DNA of 64,000 bases from Sphingobacteriia bacterium 28-36-52 (lineage in GTDB: Bacteria; Bacteroidota; Bacteroidia; Chitinophagales; Chitinophagaceae). The position numbers and the translations under genes were made by a program. The stretch's first letter is position 1. Each line of letters opens with the position of its first letter. The DNA lies in NCBI GenBank assembly GCA_002281575.1, contig NCGN01000002.1:62001-126000 (forward strand). The letters run 5' to 3'. Positions 25,074-33,153 of the stretch are shown here, piece by piece. A model generated the notes under the pieces. The model was given only the letters and a program-made list of their open reading frames with translations. It was not told where the DNA came from and did no database searches.

Positions 25074-26384
25074 ATGAAGGCAAAAACACTCAAAAAGGAC
25101 AAGGTTAATATCATCACCCTAGGATGCAGTAAAAATTTAGTAGACTCAGAAGTATTGAGTGGTCAACTGGCTGCTAATGATATTGATGTAGTGCATGAGA
25201 ATGCTAAGCTAGACCACAATATTGTGGTGGTGAATACCTGTGGATTCATTGATAAAGCCAAAGAGGAAAGCATTAATACTATTTTAGACCAGGTAGAACT
25301 CAAGCGCAGAGGTAAATTAGATAAAGTATATGTTACGGGTTGTTTGAGTGAACGTTATAGGGGCGATTTAGAAGCGGAAATGCCTGAAGTTGATGCTTGG
25401 TTTGGTACATTAGAATTGCCCTTGATTCTAAAGCAATTTGAAGCCGATTATAAAGCAGAATTATTGGGTGAAAGAATGTTGAGTACCCCCAAACACTATG
25501 CCTATTTAAAAATTGCAGAAGGTTGTAACAGAACCTGTTCCTTCTGTGCCATTCCTTTGATGCGTGGGAAACATATTAGTCGATCAATTGAAGACTTGGT
25601 TACTGAAGCGGAATCTCTAGTACAAAAAGGGGTGAAGGAAATTATGTTGATAGCGCAAGAGCTTACTTATTACGGGTTGGATCTTTATAAAGAGCGTGCA
25701 TTGCCTAAATTATTAGATGCATTAGCCGATGTAAAAGGCTTGGAGTGGATCAGATTGCATTATGCATACCCAAGTAAATTCCCCTTAGAAATTTTAGAAG
25801 TGATGCAACGAAGAGACAATATTTGTAAGTACTTAGACATGCCTTTACAACATGCTAGTAATAGTATGCTCAAAGCCATGCGTAGGAATATTACCCGCGA
25901 AGAAATGTCTGAACTAATTCACCAAATTAAAGCAGCAGTTCCAGGTATTTGTTTGAGAACCACATTAATTGCGGGTTTCCCAGGCGAAACAGAAGAGGAC
26001 GTGGAAGAATTGAAAGCATTCTTACAAGAACACCGTTTTGATAGGGTAGGTATTTTTAGTTATAGCCACGAAGAAAATACCAGTGCGTACGATTTGGTAG
26101 ACAATGTTCCTGCCGAGGTAAAAGCAGCTCGTGCTCAGGAAATCATGGAAGTGCAGCAAGAAATTTCGTACGAGAAAAACCAAGAAAAAATCGGTAAAGT
26201 TTTTAAAGTATTAATCGATAAAAAAGAAGCAGGCCGCTATTTGGGTAGAACCGAATTTGATAGTGTAGAAGTAGACAATGAAGTGGTCATTCACAGCACT
26301 AAAAAATTACCTATTGGTGAATTTGTGCAAGTGAAAATAACTAAAGCCTACGATTACGACTTAGAAGGAGAAGTGGTTGCTTAA
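25074..26384 (+). CDS. rimO: Ribosomal protein S12 methylthiotransferase
   Basis: A 436-residue radical-SAM enzyme that adds a methylthio group to Asp89 (E. coli numbering) of ribosomal protein S12. The N-terminal UPF0004 domain has Cys18 in ITLGCSKN, VVNTCGF and VTGCLSERY, the auxiliary cluster ligands. The radical-SAM cluster ligands are Cys151, Cys155 and Cys158 in EGCNRTCSFCAIPLMRGKHISR. The C-terminal TRAM domain is present (IDKKEAGRYLGRTEFDS to ITKAYDYDLEGEVV). ITLGCSKNLVDSE distinguishes RimO from MiaB. It is convergent with the FadL-like gene at 26398. Confidence 0.96.
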   Translation: MKAKTLKKDKVNIITLGCSKNLVDSEVLSGQLAANDIDVVHENAKLDHNIVVVNTCGFIDKAKEESINTILDQVELKRRGKLDKVYVTGCLSERYRGDLEAEMPEVDAWFGTLELPLILKQFEADYKAELLGERMLSTPKHYAYLKIAEGCNRTCSFCAIPLMRGKHISRSIEDLVTEAESLVQKGVKEIMLIAQELTYYGLDLYKERALPKLLDALADVKGLEWIRLHYAYPSKFPLEILEVMQRRDNICKYLDMPLQHASNSMLKAMRRNITREEMSELIHQIKAAVPGICLRTTLIAGFPGETEEDVEELKAFLQEHRFDRVGIFSYSHEENTSAYDLVDNVPAEVKAARAQEIMEVQQEISYEKNQEKIGKVFKVLIDKKEAGRYLGRTEFDSVEVDNEVVIHSTKKLPIGEFVQVKITKAYDYDLEGEVVA

Positions 26385-26397
26385 TACGAAAAGCTTC

Positions 26398-27945
26398 TTA
26401 TAGTTTAAATCCAAATGTTAACATGATACTGCCCCTACTACCAGTTTGCTCAGCAAACGTGTTGGGCTTGTCATTTAATCGATAGGCAAATACCGCATCC
26501 TTGTTCATAATATGCGAATAGGATAGGTCTATAAACATTCCCTTGTTTCTATATCCTAACCCACCTGTACCAATTACTCTGCTGGCTTTCAATGCTTCGT
26601 CTTGATAAGGGCTGCCATAATAAGCTGCACCCAACCTGAACATAATGGTATTGAATTTTAATTCTCCTCCAATTCTAGCATTGATATTGCCTTTGTAATT
26701 ATCTATGATGGCCTCATTTAAAGCTGTATAATAATTACGGAAACCTGCATCGGAGGCATTTTCACCAGCTACCGCAAACCTTACTCCTTTGTAATGCACG
26801 TATTCTATATCTGCACTAATAAAGCCTTTTTGTAAACGAGTGTCGTTAATTTCTCTAAATACATAACTAAAGCTACCTATGGCTCTCCATGGGGTAGTAA
26901 TATTGTACTTGCTGGTACCTGCACGGCCACTGTTTAAATTATCGCTGCTTTCACTGCGTTGCCCTGCATAGGTTTCGGTATTGGCAACTATAGAAGATCT
27001 AATGCGATCGGTCATGGTGATAATTTGAGGACTATGAAACGCAAAGCCAATTCTAACAAAAGGGGTAGGCTTATAAATAGTCCCCAACTTTAAACCAATA
27101 CCCGCGCCTTGCGATGAGTAAGTTTCTTTGTATTCAAAAAAACTAAATTGATTGGTAGGGTCGTTGGTAGCATCTCTTTCACTGTAAACCAATTCTCGAT
27201 TGTATTTAATAATTGGAATATTGAAACTACCTCCTACATAAAGTTTATCGGCCATATTACCTGCAAATCCGATGGCTATTTCATTGTATCCACCACTTGT
27301 TCTTGCATTGTATAACTGGTTTACGCCGGTTGAAATAGGTACTAAACTTTGATAGCCTGCTACAGCACCACCGGGCCCACTTAATGTATCAACTAAAAAT
27401 GTTCTAAAAGCCAATGATGATCCAAATATATAATTACCCAGAGCAGCATTGGTGTCTGCTCTATCTCGAGTTAGTTCCTCTAAATATTTTTCAGTAAATG
27501 AACTGAAATTATTTTGACCACTAAAACTCACTTGGTTATTGTAATTAGCCAATTGGTTTACTGAAATAGCAAATGCAGAACTGGTCCATTTACTATAGCC
27601 CGATTTGCTTGAACCCGCCAATACAATTCCTGTTGTTCCGTAACCAAATCCTGATTTGCTGCTTGAAGTATCGGTACCCCTATAATTGAATTTATTGCTA
27701 TTGAGTAAAAAACCTGGTGACAAAACCAATTCCTTGGTTTTGTATAAGCCAATGCCAGCAGGGTTTACGTGGTTTGCAGTGATGTCTCCTCCCAAAGAGC
27801 CCATTACTCCTCCCACTGCCATATTTCTTGCTGTACCATTTTGGGTAAACCAAGATACTCTTAATGCATCTTCTGGAGATTGGGCTGTTGCTGTTAGGGC
27901 AAAAATTGTCAGTCCGCTTATTAATAAGCCGAAATATTTTTTCAT
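26398..27945 (-). CDS. FadL/OmpP1-like outer-membrane transport protein
   Basis: A 515-residue protein with a signal peptide (MKKYFGLLISGLTIFALTATAQ). It then has SPEDALRVSWFTQNGTARNMAVGGVMGSLGGDITANHVNPAGIGLYKT, which is the N-terminal hatch pattern of OMPP1/FadL/TodX proteins, in its Bacteroidota variant. The remainder is a barrel with typical strand patterns (WRAIGSFSYVFREI, GFISADIEYVHYKGV, MFIDLSYSHIMNKD) and ends in MLTFGFKL, close to a barrel C-terminus. FadL-type proteins take up hydrophobic compounds; the substrate here is unknown. It begins 12 bp after the lipoprotein gene, so the two form an operon. Confidence 0.85.
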   Translation of the reverse strand: MKKYFGLLISGLTIFALTATAQSPEDALRVSWFTQNGTARNMAVGGVMGSLGGDITANHVNPAGIGLYKTKELVLSPGFLLNSNKFNYRGTDTSSSKSGFGYGTTGIVLAGSSKSGYSKWTSSAFAISVNQLANYNNQVSFSGQNNFSSFTEKYLEELTRDRADTNAALGNYIFGSSLAFRTFLVDTLSGPGGAVAGYQSLVPISTGVNQLYNARTSGGYNEIAIGFAGNMADKLYVGGSFNIPIIKYNRELVYSERDATNDPTNQFSFFEYKETYSSQGAGIGLKLGTIYKPTPFVRIGFAFHSPQIITMTDRIRSSIVANTETYAGQRSESSDNLNSGRAGTSKYNITTPWRAIGSFSYVFREINDTRLQKGFISADIEYVHYKGVRFAVAGENASDAGFRNYYTALNEAIIDNYKGNINARIGGELKFNTIMFRLGAAYYGSPYQDEALKASRVIGTGGLGYRNKGMFIDLSYSHIMNKDAVFAYRLNDKPNTFAEQTGSRGSIMLTFGFKL

Positions 27946-27957
27946 AAAATGGGGTAA

Positions 27958-28791
27958 TTAGTTTCTTCCACCACGTCCTGTGCTGGTACTTGTTCCAGTA
28001 CTTTTAAATCCACCACTTGCGCCACCAGCACTGCTACTGGTTCTAGGAATACTGCTGCTAGAGCTGTTGCCAAAAGTTCTAATAGAACGGTCGTAACTTG
28101 AACCAGTTCCACCTGCTGAAGTAGAACTAGAGAAGACTCTCTTAACTAGGTTGCTGAAATTGTTGCTTCCGCCATTGGTGCCTGGTGCATACCAATTGCC
28201 ATTCTTTGGGTTATTGCTATTATTGTAGATTCTATTGCGCAATGCACTTAAATTAGCACCTGAATTATAAGTTGGCAAACTCGCTTTTGGGTTAGCATAA
28301 TTAACAACCGAAAACATTGGATTACCCCAACCAATTGGATTACCAAAAATTCCTCCATTGAATCCACCACCATAAAAACCGCCTCCATAAAAATTATTCC
28401 AAGCATACATGCCAGGTCTAAAGCCCAATCCTATACTCCAAGGATTATTATTAAACATAAAGGGGTCTAGTATCCAAGGATTGAAAGTATTGAAATGATT
28501 AAAGCTGTATGGAGAAAAATCATAGCGCATATCGTTCCAATAACTAAAGTTATCAATGGTACTCCAACGATCTCTATTTGCTACTCTCATTCGTAGGTAT
28601 CGATCATCCATTGTACTCACGTACTCTTGGTAACGTTCATCGTTGTTTTTATTATTGGCTACTGCATATGTATCTGGTTCTTGTCCAGGTGAAAAATACA
28701 CATCATCTGGAGTTTGCCCCATTTGATAAGCAGTACTACATCCACTAAGAATGGTTGCAGCAACAAAAGCACTTAGTAATAACTTTTTCAT
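27958..28791 (-). CDS. Hypothetical Gly/Ser-rich lipoprotein
   Basis: A 277-residue protein with a lipobox (MKKLLLSAFVAATILSGC) that places the start at the ATG at 28791. The first part has DDRYLRMRVANRDRWSTIDNFSYWND, followed by an aromatic, Asn-rich stretch (YSFNHFNTFNPWILDPFMFNN). Then come glycine-rich repeats (FYGGGFYGGGFNGGIFG) and a Ser/Thr/Gly tail ending in TGRGGRN. Low complexity makes a family assignment impossible. It is upstream of a FadL-like porin in an operon, so an outer-membrane lipoprotein partner is a reasonable guess. The minus-strand sequence just before its ATG contains AAAAAGGAAAATC, a weak Shine-Dalgarno-like run. Confidence 0.75.
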   Translation of the reverse strand: MKKLLLSAFVAATILSGCSTAYQMGQTPDDVYFSPGQEPDTYAVANNKNNDERYQEYVSTMDDRYLRMRVANRDRWSTIDNFSYWNDMRYDFSPYSFNHFNTFNPWILDPFMFNNNPWSIGLGFRPGMYAWNNFYGGGFYGGGFNGGIFGNPIGWGNPMFSVVNYANPKASLPTYNSGANLSALRNRIYNNSNNPKNGNWYAPGTNGGSNNFSNLVKRVFSSSTSAGGTGSSYDRSIRTFGNSSSSSIPRTSSSAGGASGGFKSTGTSTSTGRGGRN

Positions 28792-28932
28792 GATTTTCCT
28801 TTTTAGGTTGATCAACTTGGTTCAGTGAAGTTACATACATTTGCGATTGGTAACCTCTATCAATAATGTGGCAAATTACATGCCAACTAACAAATGTTAG
28901 TATTGAACAGGTTAAAAAAAACAAAAATATTT

Positions 28933-30411
28933 ATGGGTAAGGAAATTACTTCTAGGGCACAAGACTATTCACAGTGGTATAACGACTTAATTATCAAGGG
29001 TAATTTGGCTGATTATTCAGCTGTTAGGGGTTGTATGGTCATTAAGCCCTATGGTTTTGCCTTATGGGAAAATATGCGAGATGTTTTAGACAAAATGTTT
29101 AAAGACACGGGCCATCAGAATGCATATTTCCCTCTATTTGTTCCTAAAAGTTTATTTGAGGCAGAAGAAAAAAATGCAGAAGGCTTTGCTAAAGAATGTG
29201 CCGTGGTAACGCACTATCGTTTAAAAACTGACCCCAATAACAAGGGGAAATTAATTGTTGACCCTGAGGCAAAATTAGAAGAAGAGCTAGTAGTTCGCCC
29301 TACCAGTGAAGCAATTATTTGGAATACTTATAAAGGATGGATTCAGAGTTATCGCGATTTGCCTTTATTGATTAATCAGTGGGCCAATGTGGTAAGATGG
29401 GAAATGAGAACAAGATTGTTTTTAAGAACCGCAGAGTTCTTATGGCAAGAAGGTCATACTGCACATGCCACTGCAGAAGAAGCCATTGAAGAAACCAAAC
29501 GCATGTTAGATGTTTATGCAGATTTTGCAGAAAATTGGATGGCATTACCGGTAATTAAAGGGGTTAAATCTCCTAACGAACGTTTTGCAGGTGCCGAAGA
29601 CACTTATTGTATTGAAGCATTAATGCAAGACGGTAAAGCCTTGCAAGCGGGAACATCCCACTTCTTAGGACAAAATTTTGCCAAAGCCTTTGATGTAAAA
29701 TTCAGTGACAAACAAAATAAATTAGACTATGTATGGGCAACGAGTTGGGGTGTTAGTACTCGTTTAATTGGGGGATTGGTAATGGCGCATAGTGACGACG
29801 ACGGTTTAATTTTACCGCCTCGTATTGCACCTGTGCAAGTTGTGATAGTTCCTATTTACAAAGGCGAAGAGCAAAAAGCACAAATTGATGAAGTAGTACA
29901 CCAAATGAAAAAGGAAATGGTTTCTTTGGGTATTTCTGTTAAATATGATGATTCCGACAACAGCAGACCAGGCTGGAAATTTGCCGAGTATGAATTAAAA
30001 GGTGTACCAGTAAGAATTGCTGTAGGTGCAAGAGATTTGGAAAATAAAGTAGTTGAAGTAGCTAGAAGAGATACAAAAGAAAAACAAACAGTGCCCTTAG
30101 AAGGTATTGCCAGTTTCGTGCACGATTTATTAGACCATATTCAAGTGTCTATGTTCAATAAAGCAAAAGCATTTCAACAGGAAAATATTAGAAAGGCTGA
30201 TAACTGGGATGAGTTCGTACACATTTTAGATACCAACGCTGGTTTTATTTCTGCGCATTGGGATGGTACTGCTGAAACAGAAGATAAAATTAAAGAGCTA
30301 ACAAAAGCTACCATACGTTGCATTCCTTTGGATAATCCTCAAGAAGAAGGGCAATGTATTTTATCCGGGAAAAAATCGACCCAGAGAGTACTTTTTGCCA
30401 GAGCTTATTGA
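28933..30411 (+). CDS. proS: Prolyl-tRNA synthetase (archaeal/eukaryal-like form)
   Basis: A 492-residue class II aminoacyl-tRNA synthetase starting at the ATG at 28933 ([20 protein letters not shown]). Class II motif 2 is visible ([33 protein letters not shown]), motif 3 near [20 protein letters not shown], and the HPIRP anticodon domain follows. The C-terminal extension ([15 protein letters not shown]) and the lack of an editing INS domain define the archaeal/eukaryal-like ProRS form common in Bacteroidota. It leads a likely operon with DUF898 (12 bp gap), an M48 peptidase and truB. Confidence 0.95.
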   Translation: MGKEITSRAQDYSQWYNDLIIKGNLADYSAVRGCMVIKPYGFALWENMRDVLDKMFKDTGHQNAYFPLFVPKSLFEAEEKNAEGFAKECAVVTHYRLKTDPNNKGKLIVDPEAKLEEELVVRPTSEAIIWNTYKGWIQSYRDLPLLINQWANVVRWEMRTRLFLRTAEFLWQEGHTAHATAEEAIEETKRMLDVYADFAENWMALPVIKGVKSPNERFAGAEDTYCIEALMQDGKALQAGTSHFLGQNFAKAFDVKFSDKQNKLDYVWATSWGVSTRLIGGLVMAHSDDDGLILPPRIAPVQVVIVPIYKGEEQKAQIDEVVHQMKKEMVSLGISVKYDDSDNSRPGWKFAEYELKGVPVRIAVGARDLENKVVEVARRDTKEKQTVPLEGIASFVHDLLDHIQVSMFNKAKAFQQENIRKADNWDEFVHILDTNAGFISAHWDGTAETEDKIKELTKATIRCIPLDNPQEEGQCILSGKKSTQRVLFARAY

Positions 30412-30423
30412 TATATTTATTAA

Positions 30424-31368
30424 ATGGAATATAATAAATATAGTCTGGTTTTCAAGGGCAGAGGATTCGAGTATTTCAAAATTCAGTTAGTGAATATTAT
30501 TCTCACTACCATAACCCTTGGTTTATATTATCCTTGGGCAAAAGCACGTGCTCTGCATTTCTTTTATGCAAACACGGTGTTTAATGAGCAACCTTTTGTA
30601 TTTACCGGAACTGGAGAACAAATGTTTAAAGGGTTCATAAAAGCCTTTTTGATTTTGGTAACTGTGTATGGACTCGTTATTTACCTAACTTTAAATGAAC
30701 AAGAATTAGTTGGAATTGCATTATTGTATATTATCCTTTTGTTCATCATTCCTTTAGCTATTCATGGTTCATATAGGTATCGATTTGCAAAGACAATTTG
30801 GAGCGGTATACGTTTTGGATATATGGGTGATAAGTGGGAGCTACTCATGCTTTGCATTAAAGGAACTTTTTTGACGATTGCTACTATTGGAATTTATGGT
30901 GCTTGGTTTGCAATGAATTTACGTAGGTATTTGTTGTGTAATATTAAAGTAGGAGATGCCCGGTTCTCCTATAAAGGAGTGGGGGGCGAATATTTTTGGC
31001 TTAATGTAAAAGGATATTTGCTGAGCATCTTCACTTTCGGTATTTATTTTTTCTGGTGGCAAAAAGATTTGTTTGCTTATTTCATTAATAATTTAAGACT
31101 AACAAAAGGGGACCAAACTATGTTGTTGAAATCTAAAGCAACTGGTGGAGATTTTTTAGCATTAATCATGGTTAACCTTTTATTATTTGTTTTCACTTTA
31201 GGATTGGCAACCCCTTGGATTGTGGTAAGGAGTATGCGCTTTTTGTTCTCCAATATTGTATTGGATGGTACTATAGCATTTGATGAATTAAGGCAAACAC
31301 AAGAAAATTTTGATGATGCAACTGGAGAAGATATTACCGACTTTTTAGACTTTGGTTTTATAATATAA
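30424..31368 (+). CDS. DUF898 membrane protein (YjgN-like)
   Basis: A 314-residue multi-TM protein. It has the DUF898 repeats, each beginning with an FKG(R/T)G or YKGVGGEYF type unit (YSLVFKGRGFEYFKIQLVNIIL, ITLGLYYPWAKARALHFFY; FSYKGVGGEYFWLNVKGYLL, FTFGIYFFWWQKDLFAYFI). At least six TM helices are evident. The function is unknown. The stop codon overlaps the ATG of the M48 peptidase by one base (TAATG), so translation is likely coupled. The DUF898/M48 pairing points to a membrane-protein quality role, but that is inference. Confidence 0.88.
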   Translation: MEYNKYSLVFKGRGFEYFKIQLVNIILTTITLGLYYPWAKARALHFFYANTVFNEQPFVFTGTGEQMFKGFIKAFLILVTVYGLVIYLTLNEQELVGIALLYIILLFIIPLAIHGSYRYRFAKTIWSGIRFGYMGDKWELLMLCIKGTFLTIATIGIYGAWFAMNLRRYLLCNIKVGDARFSYKGVGGEYFWLNVKGYLLSIFTFGIYFFWWQKDLFAYFINNLRLTKGDQTMLLKSKATGGDFLALIMVNLLLFVFTLGLATPWIVVRSMRFLFSNIVLDGTIAFDELRQTQENFDDATGEDITDFLDFGFII

Positions 31369-32441
31369 TGGATAATATTCAGCAAGTAGATTTTTTTGAT
31401 GGATTACAAGCGGGTCCTAAGCATGCTTTGATGTACTTTAATGCAGCCGGTATTTCTATTCAGTTAGGCGCTTATTGGAATAAGGAAGCAACCGTTTTAT
31501 TTTTTCCTTATCAACAATGCAATATTCAAAAAACTGGGAATAAATTAATTGTATTCTTAAATAAGAATGCCACCAATTATATCTCTTTTAGTGCAGATGC
31601 AATTTTTGCAATAGACCTTAAACAAAAAATTAATCAAAAAGACCAATCATTTGCAGCTTCTCTATTAAGAATGAATGTGTTTTCATTGTTCATATTGGTG
31701 GTTATTTTATTAGCTGGGGTTTATTGGGGTATTTCAACAATTGTTCCTTGGGCAGGTTTGAAATTAATAAAACCTTCTACCGAAACCGAGCTAGGAGAAA
31801 AAATGTATCAATCAATGATGCAAGGTGAAACGATTGATCATCAAAGAACAAAATTGTTACAAGCATTCGCTAAATCAATGAAACTTAGTAACAATTATCC
31901 AATTAAGCTTACAGTAGTAAAAAATAGAGAAGTAAATGCTTATGCTATTCCAGGAGGAAATATTGTGGTTTATTCTGGAATACTAAAAGCCATGAAGTCT
32001 CCAGATGAATTAGCTGCATTATTAGGTCATGAGACCGCTCATATTAATGATAGGCATAGTTTAAGATCTATATTAAGAAGTGCTGCTACTGGTTTAATTG
32101 TCTCGGTTGTATTAAATGATATTTCAGGTATTTTTTCGATTGTAGTAGAAAATGCAGAGGGATTAAGAACCATGCATTTTTCAAGGGGTATTGAAAAAAG
32201 TGCAGATGAAGAAGGGATGAAAATATTGATAAAAAACAATATTCATCCTTTAGCAATGAAGAAATTAATGCAGCGCTTGAAAGAGAATAGTCCTGAAATA
32301 CCCGAAGTGTTATCTTTTATGCAATCGCATCCTGCTACAGATGAAAGAATTAAACACGCAACTGAATTTGCTGTTCCTTATAAAAATAGTTCCTTTGCAC
32401 CCAACCCAGTTTTGGATTCAATTTGGAGTGCATTAAAATAA
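31368..32441 (+). CDS. M48 family metallopeptidase
   Basis: A 357-residue membrane peptidase. The zinc motif is His221-Glu222-x-x-His225 in LLGHETAHINDRHSLRS, and the third ligand is likely the Glu in SADEEGMKILIKNNI. A TM segment is at about residues 103-126 (NVFSLFILVVILLAGVYWGIS), before the catalytic domain (about 150-350). VNAYAIPGGNIVVYSGILKAMKSPDELAALLGHE is the standard M48 lead-in. Before the TM helix is a domain of about 100 residues of unknown role. It overlaps the DUF898 gene by one base and truB starts one base after it. Confidence 0.9.
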   Translation: MDNIQQVDFFDGLQAGPKHALMYFNAAGISIQLGAYWNKEATVLFFPYQQCNIQKTGNKLIVFLNKNATNYISFSADAIFAIDLKQKINQKDQSFAASLLRMNVFSLFILVVILLAGVYWGISTIVPWAGLKLIKPSTETELGEKMYQSMMQGETIDHQRTKLLQAFAKSMKLSNNYPIKLTVVKNREVNAYAIPGGNIVVYSGILKAMKSPDELAALLGHETAHINDRHSLRSILRSAATGLIVSVVLNDISGIFSIVVENAEGLRTMHFSRGIEKSADEEGMKILIKNNIHPLAMKKLMQRLKENSPEIPEVLSFMQSHPATDERIKHATEFAVPYKNSSFAPNPVLDSIWSALK

Positions 32442-32442
32442 A

Positions 32443-33153
32443 ATGAAGCAAAAAGAAATACATCCTGCCTTACAGCCTTATTTAGAAGGGAAAACAATAT
32501 TAATAGATAAACCACTTGATTGGACTTCTTTTGATGTGGTAAGAAAAATTAGGAATATCACTCAAATTGTAAAAGTGGGTCATGCTGGAACACTTGATCC
32601 ATTGGCTTCTGGTTTACTAATTGTGTGTACAGGTAAATTTACTAAGAAGATTAATGAATACATGGGCATGGAAAAAGAGTACACGGGTACTTTTACATTG
32701 GGTGCAATCACCCCCACTTACGATTTAGAATCTGAGCCAACTCAGTTTTGTTCAATTGATCATTTAACAAATGAACAAATAGTGGGAGCAACTGATTTAT
32801 TCAAAGGATTGATTATGCAAGTTCCGCCTATCCATTCTGCCATTAAACAAGCCGGTAAGCCCGTTTATTTAGCTGCTAGAAAAGGGATTGATGTTGTAAT
32901 AGAGCCAAGACCTGTTACCATTCATGCATTTGATATTGAAAAAATTGAATTGCCTATTGTTCAATTTAGGGTGGTTTGTTCAACAGGCACTTATATCAGA
33001 AGTCTTGCGAATGATTTCGGAAAAGCTTTAGGTGTGGGTGGTTATATGAGCAGCTTAAGAAGAACCCGAATTGGCCATTTTAGTGTTGATCAAGCGCTTT
33101 CTATGGATGCATTTGAAAATGAAATTGATCAGCTAAAATCATTAGAAGGGTAA
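32443..33153 (+). CDS. truB: tRNA pseudouridine(55) synthase
   Basis: A 236-residue enzyme that makes pseudouridine 55 in the T loop of tRNAs. The catalytic Asp lies in KVGHAGTLDPLASGLLIVCTG. Other family motifs are DKPLDWTSFDVVRKIRNI, QVPPIHSAIKQAGKPVYLAARKG and CSTGTYIRSLANDFGKALG. It ends after HFSVDQALSMDAFENEI, so the C-terminal PUA-like domain of longer TruBs is absent, as in many Bacteroidota. It is the last gene of the proS operon. The stop overlaps the end of the convergent tamL gene by 12 bp. Confidence 0.95.
   Translation: MKQKEIHPALQPYLEGKTILIDKPLDWTSFDVVRKIRNITQIVKVGHAGTLDPLASGLLIVCTGKFTKKINEYMGMEKEYTGTFTLGAITPTYDLESEPTQFCSIDHLTNEQIVGATDLFKGLIMQVPPIHSAIKQAGKPVYLAARKGIDVVIEPRPVTIHAFDIEKIELPIVQFRVVCSTGTYIRSLANDFGKALGVGGYMSSLRRTRIGHFSVDQALSMDAFENEIDQLKSLEG

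Noticed and set aside
28792..28932. RNA gene or riboswitch in the 140-bp gap before proS
   Set aside because: No stable inverted repeat or T-run is apparent, and no known riboswitch or T-box specifier pattern was seen.
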